Assembly: GCA_031761405.1 (NCBI GenBank)
Contig: JASEVX010000007.1
Span: 35,229,349-35,293,348, forward strand
Direction: 5' to 3'
DNA length: 64,000 nt
DNA from: Serripes groenlandicus
Taxonomy: Eukaryota; Mollusca; Bivalvia; Cardiida; Cardiidae
Position numbers and translations under genes: made by a program. The notes beneath the pieces are model-generated. The model made no database searches, had not been told where the DNA came from, and worked only from the letters and a program-made list of their open reading frames with translations. Shown here one piece after another: positions 57,401 to 63,520 of the stretch (within the stretch, counting starts at the first letter, position 1; every line of letters begins with the position of its first letter).

Positions 57401-58377
57401 CATCTAGTGGACCTCTACCAAGATTGTTCAAATCGTCGCCCTGGGTTAAAAGATGGCCCCACCCCGGGGGTAACTTGTTTTACATATGCTCATATAGGGA
57501 AAAACTTTTAAAATCTTGTCTAAAAGTAGAAGGCACAGGCCTTTTATAATTGGTATGTAGCTTCATCTAGTGGATCCCTACCAAGATTGATCAAATTATA
57601 GACCTGGGGTCAAAAATGGCCTCACCCGGGTGACTTGTTTTACATATACTCGTATAGGGAAACTTTAACAATCTTGTCTAAAAGTTAAATATTTGAAATC
57701 TAACTTCATCTAGTGGACTTCTACCAAGATTGGTCAAACTATTATAGCCCTGGGGATCACTTGTTTTGCATAGACTTGTTAAGGTAAACACTTTTAAAAT
57801 ATTCTTGTCCATCTGCCATGAATGTTCTTTGGGTGCCCCTCTACTAAGACTTCAAATTATAGGATGATAAACATGGCCACCAGGGGGTGTAGCTTGTTTT
57901 CCGTATATATGTAAAGACAAAGAACAATGAAAACTTTTTAAGTTTGATTAAATCAGGTGAGCAATATAGGATCATCATGGCCCTCTTGTTTCTATTGCTT
58001 TTACCTATGTTCTAAAATATTGCATATCGGCGTATCATATTGCATAATATTAAAAACGGCGAAACATCTCAATAAAATAAATGTTCCTGTGTATTCTTAA
58101 AATTGTTCTTAGTTAAAAGGGACATTATCGACATTAGTATATACATATCTTAACTTGTAATCATGTTTATTCTTTATAGTTTACCTAGTTACAAGACGCT
58201 TATACATCTTACCTCTATTTCACTGGTTTTGTAATTACGCCATATTTCATGTCCGACATAGGATGTCTCAAGGTGGAGTTTGTAAAGTGATCTGTCTTCA
58301 TAATTCTCGTCTTTAGTTGTAACTTTAAACGTATGTTTAACACCTTTCGGGTCCCATGTTTGCTCTTTTTTAAGGGC
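36476..58377 (-). CDS. vWD- and EGF-domain single-pass membrane protein (VWDE-like), 12 exons, 5' incomplete
   Basis: Twelve minus-strand exons, all with AG/GT borders and compatible phases, sum to 2,028 bp: exactly 675 codons plus stop, with no internal stop. In protein order: a short pre-vWD region (residues about 1-64), a vWD domain (about 65-250, with IDPHM near its start and TEGLCG near its end), a Cys-containing linker with basic KRS/GKR sites (possible furin cleavage), an EGF-like domain (six Cys), a second conserved Cys-rich module, one 24-residue hydrophobic helix and a short basic tail ending KKRK. This order matches von Willebrand factor D and EGF domain-containing proteins. The expected location is the plasma membrane with the long part outside; the ligand is unknown. 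The 5' exons and signal peptide were not found before 64 kb. Introns are long and full of transposons, yet the exons are clean, so the gene is probably functional. The stop TAA overlaps a GTAAGT donor, so a cytoplasmic exon further down is possible. Confidence 0.85.
37547..37655 (-). CDS. VWDE-like gene, exon k
   Basis: 109 bp. It reads PDACYIFGKCVASQSTKLQD and DCFVCDPNISQRDWTV. The C..FGKC...D.C.VC.P..S...W pattern is the small Cys module seen just before the membrane in VWDE-like proteins. Confidence 0.9.
37795..38115 (+). mobile_element. Two tRNA-like relics (SINE heads) in an intron
   Basis: Segments at 37795-37862 and 38046-38110 share CTCGCC.TGAAAGCGA.AGGTCCC and a B-box-like (G)TTCGA. 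The anticodon-like stem CTCGC-CTTGAAA-GCGAG pairs in the first. Acceptor and T stems do not pair, so they are not tRNA genes. Their origin may be serine-tRNA-like. Confidence 0.4.
38630..38745 (+). mobile_element. SINE fragment
   Basis: Contains CTCGGCTCCGATCCCTGGTC (B-box-like) followed by GCGACGTACCCTTGGGCAAG, a segment that follows the tRNA part in many animal SINEs. Short and diverged. Confidence 0.45.
38811..39074 (-). CDS. VWDE-like gene, exon j
   Basis: 264 bp, 88 codons. It reads VYDNNETESITTIRQVGHLE, then CCLPEARGKRSTTDRNTFAV and YDISISNNGENFGNIENILV and LDSECQ. The 'LPxxRGKR' basic site and the 'Y.ISIS.NG..F.N...' repeat-like fold (with D..C) match the membrane-proximal part of this family. 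Confidence 0.85.
39885..40072 (-). CDS. VWDE-like gene, exon i (EGF end and next module)
   Basis: 188 bp. VCECYTFYHGPEC completes the EGF-like domain (C-x-C-x8-C). It then reads APKIIDTEGGGVCDLQDGDG, CECLSFSTNNLLRNFTC and QLSGEI, the Cys-rich module that follows EGF in VWDE-like proteins. Phase 0 at the 3' end. Confidence 0.85.
40590..40804 (+). mobile_element. SINE (family S2), 3'-truncated
   Basis: GTAAGTTCGACCCCTTGC (B box) followed by TTTCCGGCGTTTGACAGAGG, GACAAGCGGCATTCGTCTTCCACCAATGG and GTGTGGTAAAGCAGCC-like text, parallel to the complete copy at 56094-56390. The conserved 3' end is missing. Confidence 0.75.
40925..41215 (-). mobile_element. Pearl-like repeat, copy 3 (same subfamily as copy 1)
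   Basis: On the minus strand it reads TTTGACCTTTGACCTCTACG...GGTGCAGGCCTG...CATCATGGTGCAC...CTATTATGCATGGTTAAGATG, matching one monomer of the 5.1-5.85 kb repeat. It is followed by a hairpin GTCGAG...CTCGAC. It lies inside a VWDE-like intron. Confidence 0.75.
41651..41687. repeat. (TA)n microsatellite, 37 bp
   Basis: Uninterrupted TA dinucleotide run within an intron of the VWDE-like gene. Confidence 0.95.
42265..42350 (-). mobile_element. tRNA-like relic, Leu/Ser-type A box
   Basis: On the minus strand TGGCCGAGTGGTTA is a textbook class II tRNA A box and GTGTTTGATCCT is a weak B box. Stem pairing is poor and no type-specific variable arm is evident. Probably the head of a tRNA-derived SINE. 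Confidence 0.45.
42715..43586 (+). mobile_element. Pearl-like repeat, copy 4 (distinct subfamily)
   Basis: About five monomers of 110-160 bp share GTAACAAAGGGCAATAACTCTG and TTATTAGATTCCATCTATTAG. A (ACCG)n tract (43453-43530) follows. The terminal hairpin TAAAC-TTC-GTTTA lies between CCC and GGGGG (43545-43580), and the end is CTAG followed by T. The monomer sequence differs from copies 1 and 3, but the layout is the same. Confidence 0.75.
43752..44377. mobile_element. 0.63-kb non-autonomous element with about 48-bp TIRs
   Basis: TATGGAAGCTTGAATTGCC..CTAGATAGAACGATAATTT occurs at 43763-43804 and, inverted, at 44323-44366, with a few differences. Inside are two direct repeats (TATAGGTAACTGACTTGTGCT..CGAATTATCAGGATAAT at 44055 and 44175). 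Outside, on both sides, are copies of TTATCTGACTAACTAGTTA, which may belong to a larger element (about 43590-44510). No transposase. Confidence 0.65.
44813..44987 (-). CDS. VWDE-like gene, exon h (EGF start)
   Basis: 175 bp. It reads AAGDLAYAGIHVDALNRIVS and finishes KQNSCQNNCSERGTCNTE. The last 17 residues carry the first three Cys of an EGF-like domain (C-x3-C-x5-C). The phase-1 intron splits the domain, and exon i supplies the other three Cys. Confidence 0.85.
45161..45858 (+). mobile_element. Pearl-like repeat, copy 5
   Basis: It starts TCTAAACAAGAGGGCCATGA and has three monomers of about 165 bp (CCATGTTTTTCGACCAATCAAC, ATTATTTGAAAATCGGCC). A GACG-type tract (45718-45805) and the hairpin ACCTTGAGC-aaa-GCTCAGGT follow. 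It ends CTAA at 45855-45858. A 5' TC plus a hairpin and CTRR fits Helitron-type ends. Intronic in the VWDE-like gene. Confidence 0.75.
45927..46067 (-). CDS. VWDE-like gene, exon g
   Basis: 141 bp, 47 codons, phase 0 at both ends. It reads RQTISEREARDYCTDKINGS and ends TPDAVITQCIFDVI. Two Cys lie at equivalent spacing to the 'YC...C..DI' linker of related proteins. It was chosen over the longer upstream frame because TTTCTCACAG gives a clean acceptor and the correct phase. Confidence 0.8.
46323..46620 (-). CDS. VWDE-like gene, exon f
   Basis: 298 bp. It reads LRDDENIFKNQTDFPKWSEI, NDVFCVCEQAF, several Cys, and LTQRKRSISNKIGREIERKL, ending IQDVKIRK. The RKRS site is a candidate proprotein-convertase cleavage site. 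This linker follows vWD in VWDE-like proteins. Confidence 0.85.
46887..47590 (-). mobile_element. Pearl-like repeat, copy 6, with (TA)n
   Basis: Read on the minus strand it ends in a short hairpin region (AGCTCACC... at 46890), next to a CGTC/CTGT tract (46938-46980) and monomers with TTGAAAAA.ACA...GGCC and GTTCCTTGGG. A (TA)18 run (47410-47445) has grown inside one monomer. It ends near GAGCGATATAGGACC at 47576. Confidence 0.7.
47410..47445. repeat. (TA)18 microsatellite
   Basis: Uninterrupted 36-bp TA run. Minus-strand translation gives an Ile-Tyr run that is not a protein. Confidence 0.95.
47827..48026 (-). CDS. VWDE-like gene, exon e (vWD end)
   Basis: 200 bp. It reads IITPIGTRIDANFLEGNTIM, later PKDVRNTEGLCGFVDDNKTN and DFRTRDGTQTDPQTFALDW. 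TEGLCG..DDN..ND is the diagnostic end of the vWD fold. The final two bases plus one base of exon f make Lys. It is separated from exon d by a 6.5-kb intron that carries a whole I-clade element. Confidence 0.9.
48735..49300. repeat. CT-rich microsatellite region with a (C)20 tract
   Basis: Long stretches of CTCTCT with TATA and CCCT interruptions (48735-49090), then twenty consecutive C at 49151-49170, then further CT/TA-rich DNA. The minus strand therefore has G20, able to form G-quadruplexes. The long open frames on both strands here are low-complexity artefacts. Confidence 0.95.
49790..50610 (+). pseudogene. I-clade element 3: ORF1
   Basis: FSSTFPRFLVIESTDDNKGI (about 49920-49975) is the N-terminal ORF1 block. 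LNSSKGVIRCRELGNCQTTD (about 50135-50190) is the middle block. 50355-50580 carries a CCHC knuckle lacking its first two Cys (WQQLGHHEDNC), a second finger, ICANCGLNHAASSKECSFWL and TQKEILNVKYKQIEDFY. Stops and frameshifts are frequent. It lies inside the 6.5-kb intron of the VWDE-like gene, in the opposite direction. Confidence 0.75.
51276..51860 (+). pseudogene. I-clade element 3: endonuclease (EEP)
   Basis: MNSILQWNCR then, after a stop, KANCEELSLLVNEKKPVDVC and LQETFLKYNDSLSLKYHSC (about 51276-51430), LVALINQLLTPCLIVGDFKS (about 51600-51660, the catalytic GDF), RGCSDTNTRDRL and HTYLHSASGSYSSLNLSSCS. Four in-frame stops were counted. It is the best preserved endonuclease in the window. Confidence 0.85.
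52660..53560 (+). pseudogene. I-clade element 3: reverse transcriptase
   Basis: AIVIPVPKPGTNAINPGNYH then PIALTNCVCK (about 52690-52780); an open stretch at 52807-53105 with ETFIREAFTKKEHVVSVFFG, YESAYNTAKKYGIMNDLYDF and NEHQFKIRVGDTFF; then decay. VFFGYESAY corresponds to VFFDFESAY, so the first catalytic Asp is lost (Gly). Confidence 0.85.
53571..53960 (+). pseudogene. I-clade element 3: post-RT connector, truncated
   Basis: Open from 53571: LDTIHQQGLRLAFGAFRTSP, VEVNEPSLYLRRQILALQYI, LFLKGRVIPPFGIRFRPEVD. It stops at 53896 and similarity ends near 53960 without RNase H, so the 3' part is missing. Confidence 0.8.
54392..54479. repeat. (CT)44 microsatellite
   Basis: 88 bp of uninterrupted CT, 83 bp from the 3' edge of VWDE-like exon d, within the intron. 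Confidence 0.95.
54563..54748 (-). CDS. VWDE-like gene, exon d (vWD core)
   Basis: 186 bp, 62 codons. It reads VQERLIECNNNRAWCACALG, VLAGGDIFIINLCAG and finishes TLMVVEKSETHYE. The CACALGV motif corresponds to the vWD 'ACNCGVAV' segment. Its 3' edge lies 83 bp from a 90-bp CT microsatellite, and two partial copies of this edge are found elsewhere in the intron (see findings). Confidence 0.85.
55115..55178 (-). CDS. VWDE-like gene, exon c
   Basis: 64 bp. It completes the split codon and reads GYDNQRAGDFMLYRNTKYGI then M. G.F.LYRN is the second beta-strand region of vWD. Phase 0 at the 3' end. Confidence 0.85.
55879..55961 (-). CDS. VWDE-like gene, exon b
   Basis: 83 bp. It reads VNVINPEIHRDKKCYSHIDP and HMRTGDG. 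C.S..DPHM.T.DG is the opening of a vWD domain, with the calcium-site Asp in DPHM. It ends two bases into a codon that exon c completes. Confidence 0.85.
56094..56390 (+). mobile_element. Full-length tRNA-derived SINE (family S2)
   Basis: The head GCCCCGGTAGCTCAGTCGGTAG (A box) ... GTGTTCGAACCCC (B box) is tRNA-like. The body has TTTCCGACGTTTGACAAAAG and GTCTTTCACCAATGGCC. The 3' domain is GCCGCCGTGATATGAC...AACGGCGTTATACACCAATCAATCAAT. A possible imperfect target duplication TCTCAATAG / TCTCAAGAG flanks it. This is the reference copy for the fragments at 13809-13974 and 40590-40804 and for the relative at 56502-56741. Confidence 0.85.
56502..56741 (-). mobile_element. tRNA-derived SINE sharing the S2 tail
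   Basis: 240 bp flanked by a perfect 13-bp duplication TAAATAGACACGT (56489-56501 and 56742-56754). On the minus strand it has GATCTGGAGGTCACGGGTTCGATACCC (B box), then the shared 3' domain ending GACCGCCGTGATATGACC...AGCGGCGTTAAACTCC(AAAC)n. The body differs from S2, so the tail module has been exchanged or shared between SINE families. Confidence 0.9.
56877..57994 (-). mobile_element. Pearl-like repeat, copy 7 (longest, complete)
   Basis: Read on the minus strand: it starts AAACAAGAGGGCCATGATGATCC, has five or so monomers of about 150-180 bp (GGTATGTAGCATCATCTAGTGGACCTCTACCAAGA at about 57215, 57390, 57550 and 57700), a CGTC tract and a terminal hairpin (AGCTCACCTTGCAG...ATAGGTGAGCT), and ends CTAA followed by T at 56877. 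It lies in the intron between exons a and b of the VWDE-like gene. Confidence 0.8.
58213..58377 (-). CDS. VWDE-like gene, exon a (first found)
   Basis: 165 bp, 55 codons, phase 0 at both ends, bounded by CTTTTACAG and GAG|GTAAGA. It reads ALKKEQTWDPKGVKHTFKVT and ends YVGHEIWRNYKTSEIE. WDP and IW..Y..SEI are the wording found just upstream of the vWD domain in VWDE-like proteins. The acceptor at its 5' edge shows that more exons lie upstream. Confidence 0.8.
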
Positions 58378-58774
58378 CTGTAAAAGTCATCTTTGCAACA
58401 GAGAAACCGCTTGATAACAGGATGCACCATAACACTAGCATGCTGTTTCTACTGGCATATTGCTCAATGCTACTTAAAATATGGAAGCTAACTTAAACCA
58501 TGTCAGTCGACTGGGATTTTTTTTGCGGATACTTGAAATAATGACTCGACCAAAGCATATATATATACTAACAATTGGCCTGTCACATCTCGTACAATAA
58601 TGCATGTCTCATCTACACATAATATAATAGTAGTTATAATAAACCGGATTTATCCAGGGCGATGTGTTTCATTTTAGTCGATCCAAAGGAAGACCAACAT
58701 AGATACAAGGGCATATTAATATTTATAACGAATTATAAAGCTTGGTCTCCCTGGATCAAGGGTACTCGGTAACT

Positions 58775-59045
58775 TGACAACATAAAATTTGACCACACAC
58801 ATTTTGACCACAGTAATTTGACCACAGGAAAGTTGACCACTGTATACTTTGACAACAGTAATATTTGACCATAGGAAAATTGACCATAGTAACTTGACCA
58901 CAGTAAATTGACCACCATAACTTGACCACAGTAACTTGACCACGGCAAGTTGATCACAGTAAATTGACCACGGTAAGTTGACCACGGTAAGTTGACCACA
59001 GCAACTTGACCACAGTAAGTTGACCACAGAAAGTACACAGTGGTC
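58775..59045. repeat. Minisatellite array A, about 15-bp unit
   Basis: About 17-18 copies of a TTGACCACAGTAA(C/G)-like unit. The minus-strand Trp/Val/Leu-rich open frames are a translation of the repeat, not a gene. Confidence 0.9.
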
Positions 59046-59359
59046 TAGTTTACAACAGATAAATACACTGAGACATAATACTGTTATAGTGGTAAAATTG
59101 TGGACCAAATGTCAAAGGACTTATTTGAAAACTAATATCGAAAAAACATAATTGCATTCGGTTATTCGAGTAAATATCGAATGTTCGTGCTGACGTCATA
59201 TATAATAGTATTTGTTTTCACTGCAGACAAAGATAGTTCGTAACTTTCACAGCTCTTGCTGATATACCGTTACTATGATAAACCCGCTCTGATACGTTAT
59301 TGCTCGTTAAATGATAACCCGTTACTAAGTAACGGACCGTTACTGTGTTTAATATAGTT

Positions 59360-60897
59360 ACCACTGCACGGTAGTTACCACCACACGGTAGTTGACGACC
59401 ACACGGTAGTTACTACCACATGGTAGTTACCACTACACAGTAGTTACCACCACATGGTAGTTACCACTACACGGTAGTTACCACCACATGGTAGTTACCA
59501 CCACAATGTAGTTACCACAACACGGTAGTTACCACTACACGGTAGTTACCACCACATGGTAGTTACCACCACATGGTAGTTACCACAACACGGTAGTTAC
59601 CACCACATGGTCGTTACCACCACACGGTAGTTACCACCACATGGTAGCTACCAACACACGATAGTTACCACCACATGGTAGTTACCACAACACGGTAGTT
59701 ACCACTACACTGTAGTTACCACCACATGGTAGTTACCACCACATGGTAGTTACCACTACACGGTAGTTACCACCACATGGTAGGTACCAACACACGGTAG
59801 TTACTACCAAATGGTAGTTACCACTACACGGTAGTTACCACCACACGGTAGTTACCACCACACGGTAGTTACTACCACATGGTAGTTACCACTACACGGT
59901 AGTTGCTGCCACAATGTAGTTACCACAACACGGTAGTTACCACCACACAGGAGTTACCACCACATGGTAGTTACCACCACATGGTAGTTATTACCACATG
60001 GTTGTTACCACTACACAGTAGTTACTACCAAAATGTAGTTACCACTACACGATAGTTACCACCACACAGTCATTACCACAACATGGTAGTTACTACCACA
60101 ATGTAGTTACCTACCACTACACGGTAATTACCACTACACGGTAGTTACCACTACACGGTAGTTACCACTACACGGTAGTTACCACCCCACGGTAGTTACC
60201 ATTACACGGTAGTTACCACTACGCGGTAGTTACCACTATAACGGTAATTACCAATACACGGTAGTTACCAACCACACTGTAGTTACCACCACACGGTAGT
60301 TACCACCACATGGTAGTTACCACTACACGGTAGTTACCACCACATGGTAGTTACCAATACACGGTAGTTACCACCACACGGTAGTTACCACCACATGGTA
60401 GTTACCACCACACGGTAGTTACCACCACATGGTAGTTACCAACACACGGTAGTTACTACCAAATGGTAGTTACCACTTCACGGTAGTAACCAGCACATGG
60501 TAGTTACCACCACACGGTAGTTACTACCACATGGTAGTTACCACTGCACGGTAGTTACTACCACATGGTAGTTACCACTACACGGTAGTTGCTGCCACAA
60601 TGTAGTTACCACAACACGGTAGTTACCACCACACGGTAGTTACCACCACATTGTAGTTACCACCACACGGTAGTTACTACCACATGGTTGTTACCACTAC
60701 ACAGTAGTTACTACCACAATGTAGTTACCACTTCACGATAGTTGCCGCCACACGATAGTTACCACCACACAGTCATTACCACAACATGGTAGTTACTACC
60801 ACAATGTATTACCACTACACGGTAATTACCAATACACGGTAGTTACCAACCACACTGTAGTTACCACTACACGATAGTTACCACTACACAGTGTCCG
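59360..60897 (+). repeat. Minisatellite array B, 17-bp unit, about 90 copies
   Basis: Unit GGTAGTTACCACCACAC with C/T variation at the ACT/ACC and CAC/CAT positions. About 1.54 kb, with a few indels. Each unit includes the near-palindrome GGTANNTACC. Array D (63521-64000) has the same unit inverted. There are no spacer sequences. Confidence 0.95.
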
Positions 60898-61136
60898 AGG
60901 CGAGAAATGCCCGGGATAGGGGGAGGGGGGTCCAGGGGATGTCCGGGAACCGATCCTAGGCAGAAGTAAACTGTGTATTCCCGGCACAAGTAAAACGCAG
61001 ATACTAAAAAAATAAAAACATAGGTTTCAATCATTCATGGTTATATTCTACATACCAAAATAATAAACTTTTTTTTTATTATTCACACGTTCTATTCAGT
61101 TTTTTTCTCGCTTGTTTCCACGATTCAGGTACAAAA

Positions 61137-62398
61137 CTATCTCATATTATGTCCAATTCCCCGGAGGAATTGAACCATGGTCTTCCTTTGGTTAGCGTAG
61201 TCCTGGCATAGGTTTTTCAAGCGTTGTGATAATTGGACATACTCGTATCTACGTCGTTTTTTTGCGACATTACCTATCGCGTTGGCCTCTATTAGCGTGT
61301 GAACTGCCGCCTCTTCCTTTCGAAACCATTCGATACATTTATAAATGGCGGGGTGGTGACCGACTATCAGATTGGCGAATCTATTGTTATAGCCTTCACA
61401 TGTATTGTTTGTTCTGTGGTTATCTTCCAATGTCGCTTGCAACACATTCCAACGGGCTGGGGGAATAGCGGCGGGGTGACTATAAAGTCAGGACGCACGA
61501 CCCCAGATACATACGTATGGTCGAAGTATACCAATAATGGTTCAGCAATAACTGGAACGATAGTCCGTAGATACTGCATCCCCGCTGGAACTTCCGCTGC
61601 TGGCAGGAACGCAAGGCCGGTCATTTGTCCAATGAGAAGGCGTAATTCCTCTTCATCGTTCATATAGGCATTGCGTAATCCGAGGTCATCTACATGGCAG
61701 TGAACACTTCCGGATAAGTGATAGAGACAACCATGGATTGTTATTCCATAGCCAAATACGGTCTGGATTACACCTATCGTAGATATCTCGAAATCCGTCA
61801 TTGTTTGGGTTATGCGCATGGGATGGCCAGTGATCTGTTCACAACGCAGCTTCACATTTCGGAACAGTTCGGAATACGTTTCTCGACGTTTGTCAGGCAG
61901 CATGGCGAAGACAGTGGTGATTTCTGTATCACCCAGTAGACATCTGATGAAATACAGTTGCTTGAACAATCTTGGATTCAGATCAAAATTGACATCTCTA
62001 TAAAATATATCTGCCTCTCCTAGGATCCGTAGCGCGGCATTGGACGCGAACACAAGGATTCTACGCGGATTGTTGGGCCCGTTGTCATACTGTAGGAAGT
62101 TACCGCCTCGCGCAGTTCGTAGAAAATCCACATCAATTTCAGCCAGATCCTCCCTTCTTTCCAGATCGGGAAGAAATGTTCGCTGGTTTCGTATTGTACG
62201 CGCGCACACCGCCGGCGTGGCCAATTGCGCCCTGGCATCACCGTTATTCATAGCGGCAACGGTTTCCGCATATATTTGTGCCGGTTTATCCCTGGTTGTA
62301 GACGCGGCTGCCTTCATAGCGCAACGGGCCCGCGTGACATCCACCCTGGCTTGGCACGCAGTGTGTGTATGTTGCTTATTGGGTTGAAGATTGTTCAA
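61137..62398 (-). pseudogene. MULE-type (Mutator-like) transposase with one frameshift
   Basis: The main frame (62398 down to 61367, 343 aa) continues in a second frame to 61137 (102 aa); the shift is near 61430-61445. Domains: a basic linker (ARVDVTRARCAMKAAA), then the RNase-H-like DDE fold, with the first Asp in FYRDVNFDLNPRLFKQLYFI (usual DGTF has become DVNF), the second in MTDFEISTIG, the HxC-type GCLYHLSGSVHCHV, and the third acid in RTNNTCEGYNNRFANL. MULE transposases are DNA cut-and-paste enzymes, and animal MULE proteins of this type usually carry an N-terminal FLYWCH finger (next entry). With only one frameshift it is among the youngest coding elements here. GC content is clearly higher than in the flanks. 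It is flanked by inverted minisatellite arrays. Confidence 0.85.
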
Positions 62399-62530
62399 AT
62401 CCAGGCTGCTTGATAAATTCCCGGTACAGCCTAACGTATTTGCACGTGAACACTTCCACCATATCTTATCCCTTCTCTAAGCTTGTTTCACATAAACTTT
62501 GTCCTTGAAAGCAATGTTTTGTCGCCTTTT
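62399..62530 (-). pseudogene. FLYWCH-like zinc-finger remnant upstream of the MULE
   Basis: Reading upstream in the transposase frame gives KDKVYVKQ, a stop, RRDKIWWKCSRANTLGCTGN, then HTHTA at the start of the main frame. W.C...C....H.H is the FLYWCH pattern, so the N-terminal DNA-binding finger was part of this ORF. One in-frame stop and no start codon upstream were seen. Confidence 0.5.
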
Positions 62531-62854
62531 TTGTTGTTTGGAGAAGCTCCATTGTATTTTATATCACTATCTTACAAAACTACGAAACGAAATTGAGTAG
62601 ATCCACTAGTCAGACTTCAGACAAAGTATTGTGAGCGTCTGCGTGGAGTCTATAGACTATACATGGGCATGCGCAGCACGATTGAGAAGAGTGATACCAT
62701 ATATGGAAGCAATAATCGTCTAAGATGACCAATGATTGGACGTTAATTTTGCTAAACATATCCATATTAGGTCATGGCTAGGAATGGGCGGAGCCTACAT
62801 ATTTCAAGGCATTAGATCCAGGGTAGTAACAGTCGACCTACACAGTTAAGAACC

Positions 62855-63140
62855 CGGTGTAGGTACAACACAAAAGTCATGTATAGGTACAACACATCAG
62901 TCATGTGAAGGTACAACACATGAGTCATGTATAGGTACAACACATCAGTCATGTGTATGTACAACACATCAGTCATGTGTAGTTACAACGCATCAGTAAT
63001 GTCGTACACCCCATGAGTCGTAGGTATACACATGCCATGAGTCATGTGTAGGTACAACACATCAGTCATGTGTAAGGCGCGTTAATACAGGAAGTGGTCG
63101 AACTACGCAGTTAAGAACCCGGTGTAGGTACAACGACACA
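62855..63140 (+). repeat. Minisatellite array C, about 24-bp unit
   Basis: Copies of GTAGGTACAACACATCAGTCATGT, roughly nine, diverging towards 63180. The leader CAGTTAAGAACCCGGTGTAGGTACAAC occurs twice (62843 and 63108). Confidence 0.85.
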
Positions 63141-63520
63141 TACGTGTGTAAGTGGTACACATGGTTCATGTGTAGACGACAAACTGTCGGCCTAAACACT
63201 TGCTCGATGTGTAGATGTGATACGGGGATTAAACGTCAAGTAATACGTATCCATAGTAACGTTGGGTTATCATAGTAACGTAGTATCAAAGTAACAATCT
63301 ATCAGATTAACGAACTGTGAAATGTGGACTGTTGTTGTTCATGAGAATAACCAGTAAAACATTTATACATCGTACAATTGCCAATATCAGAGGAAAATGC
63401 TGCCCGAATAAGTGAGTTTCCATTGAAACTTTCCTACGTGTGTTGCCACTTCTATTTTTGATGAGTAAAACTACGCGCTATACGCGGCAACTTGACTACA
63501 TGAAATTTGAGTGAGACCGT

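Noticed and set aside
58716..59108. Minus-strand frames of 101 and 130 codons rich in Val, Trp and Cys
   Set aside because: Periodic translation of minisatellite array A. The unit is not a multiple of three, so two frames look open by chance.
59360..60897. CRISPR-like appearance of array B
   Set aside because: No unique spacers; contiguous 17-bp units in a eukaryotic setting. It is a minisatellite.
62040..62387. 115-codon and other plus-strand frames over the MULE
   Set aside because: Antisense shadows of the GC-rich transposase, which has the catalytic motifs on the minus strand.
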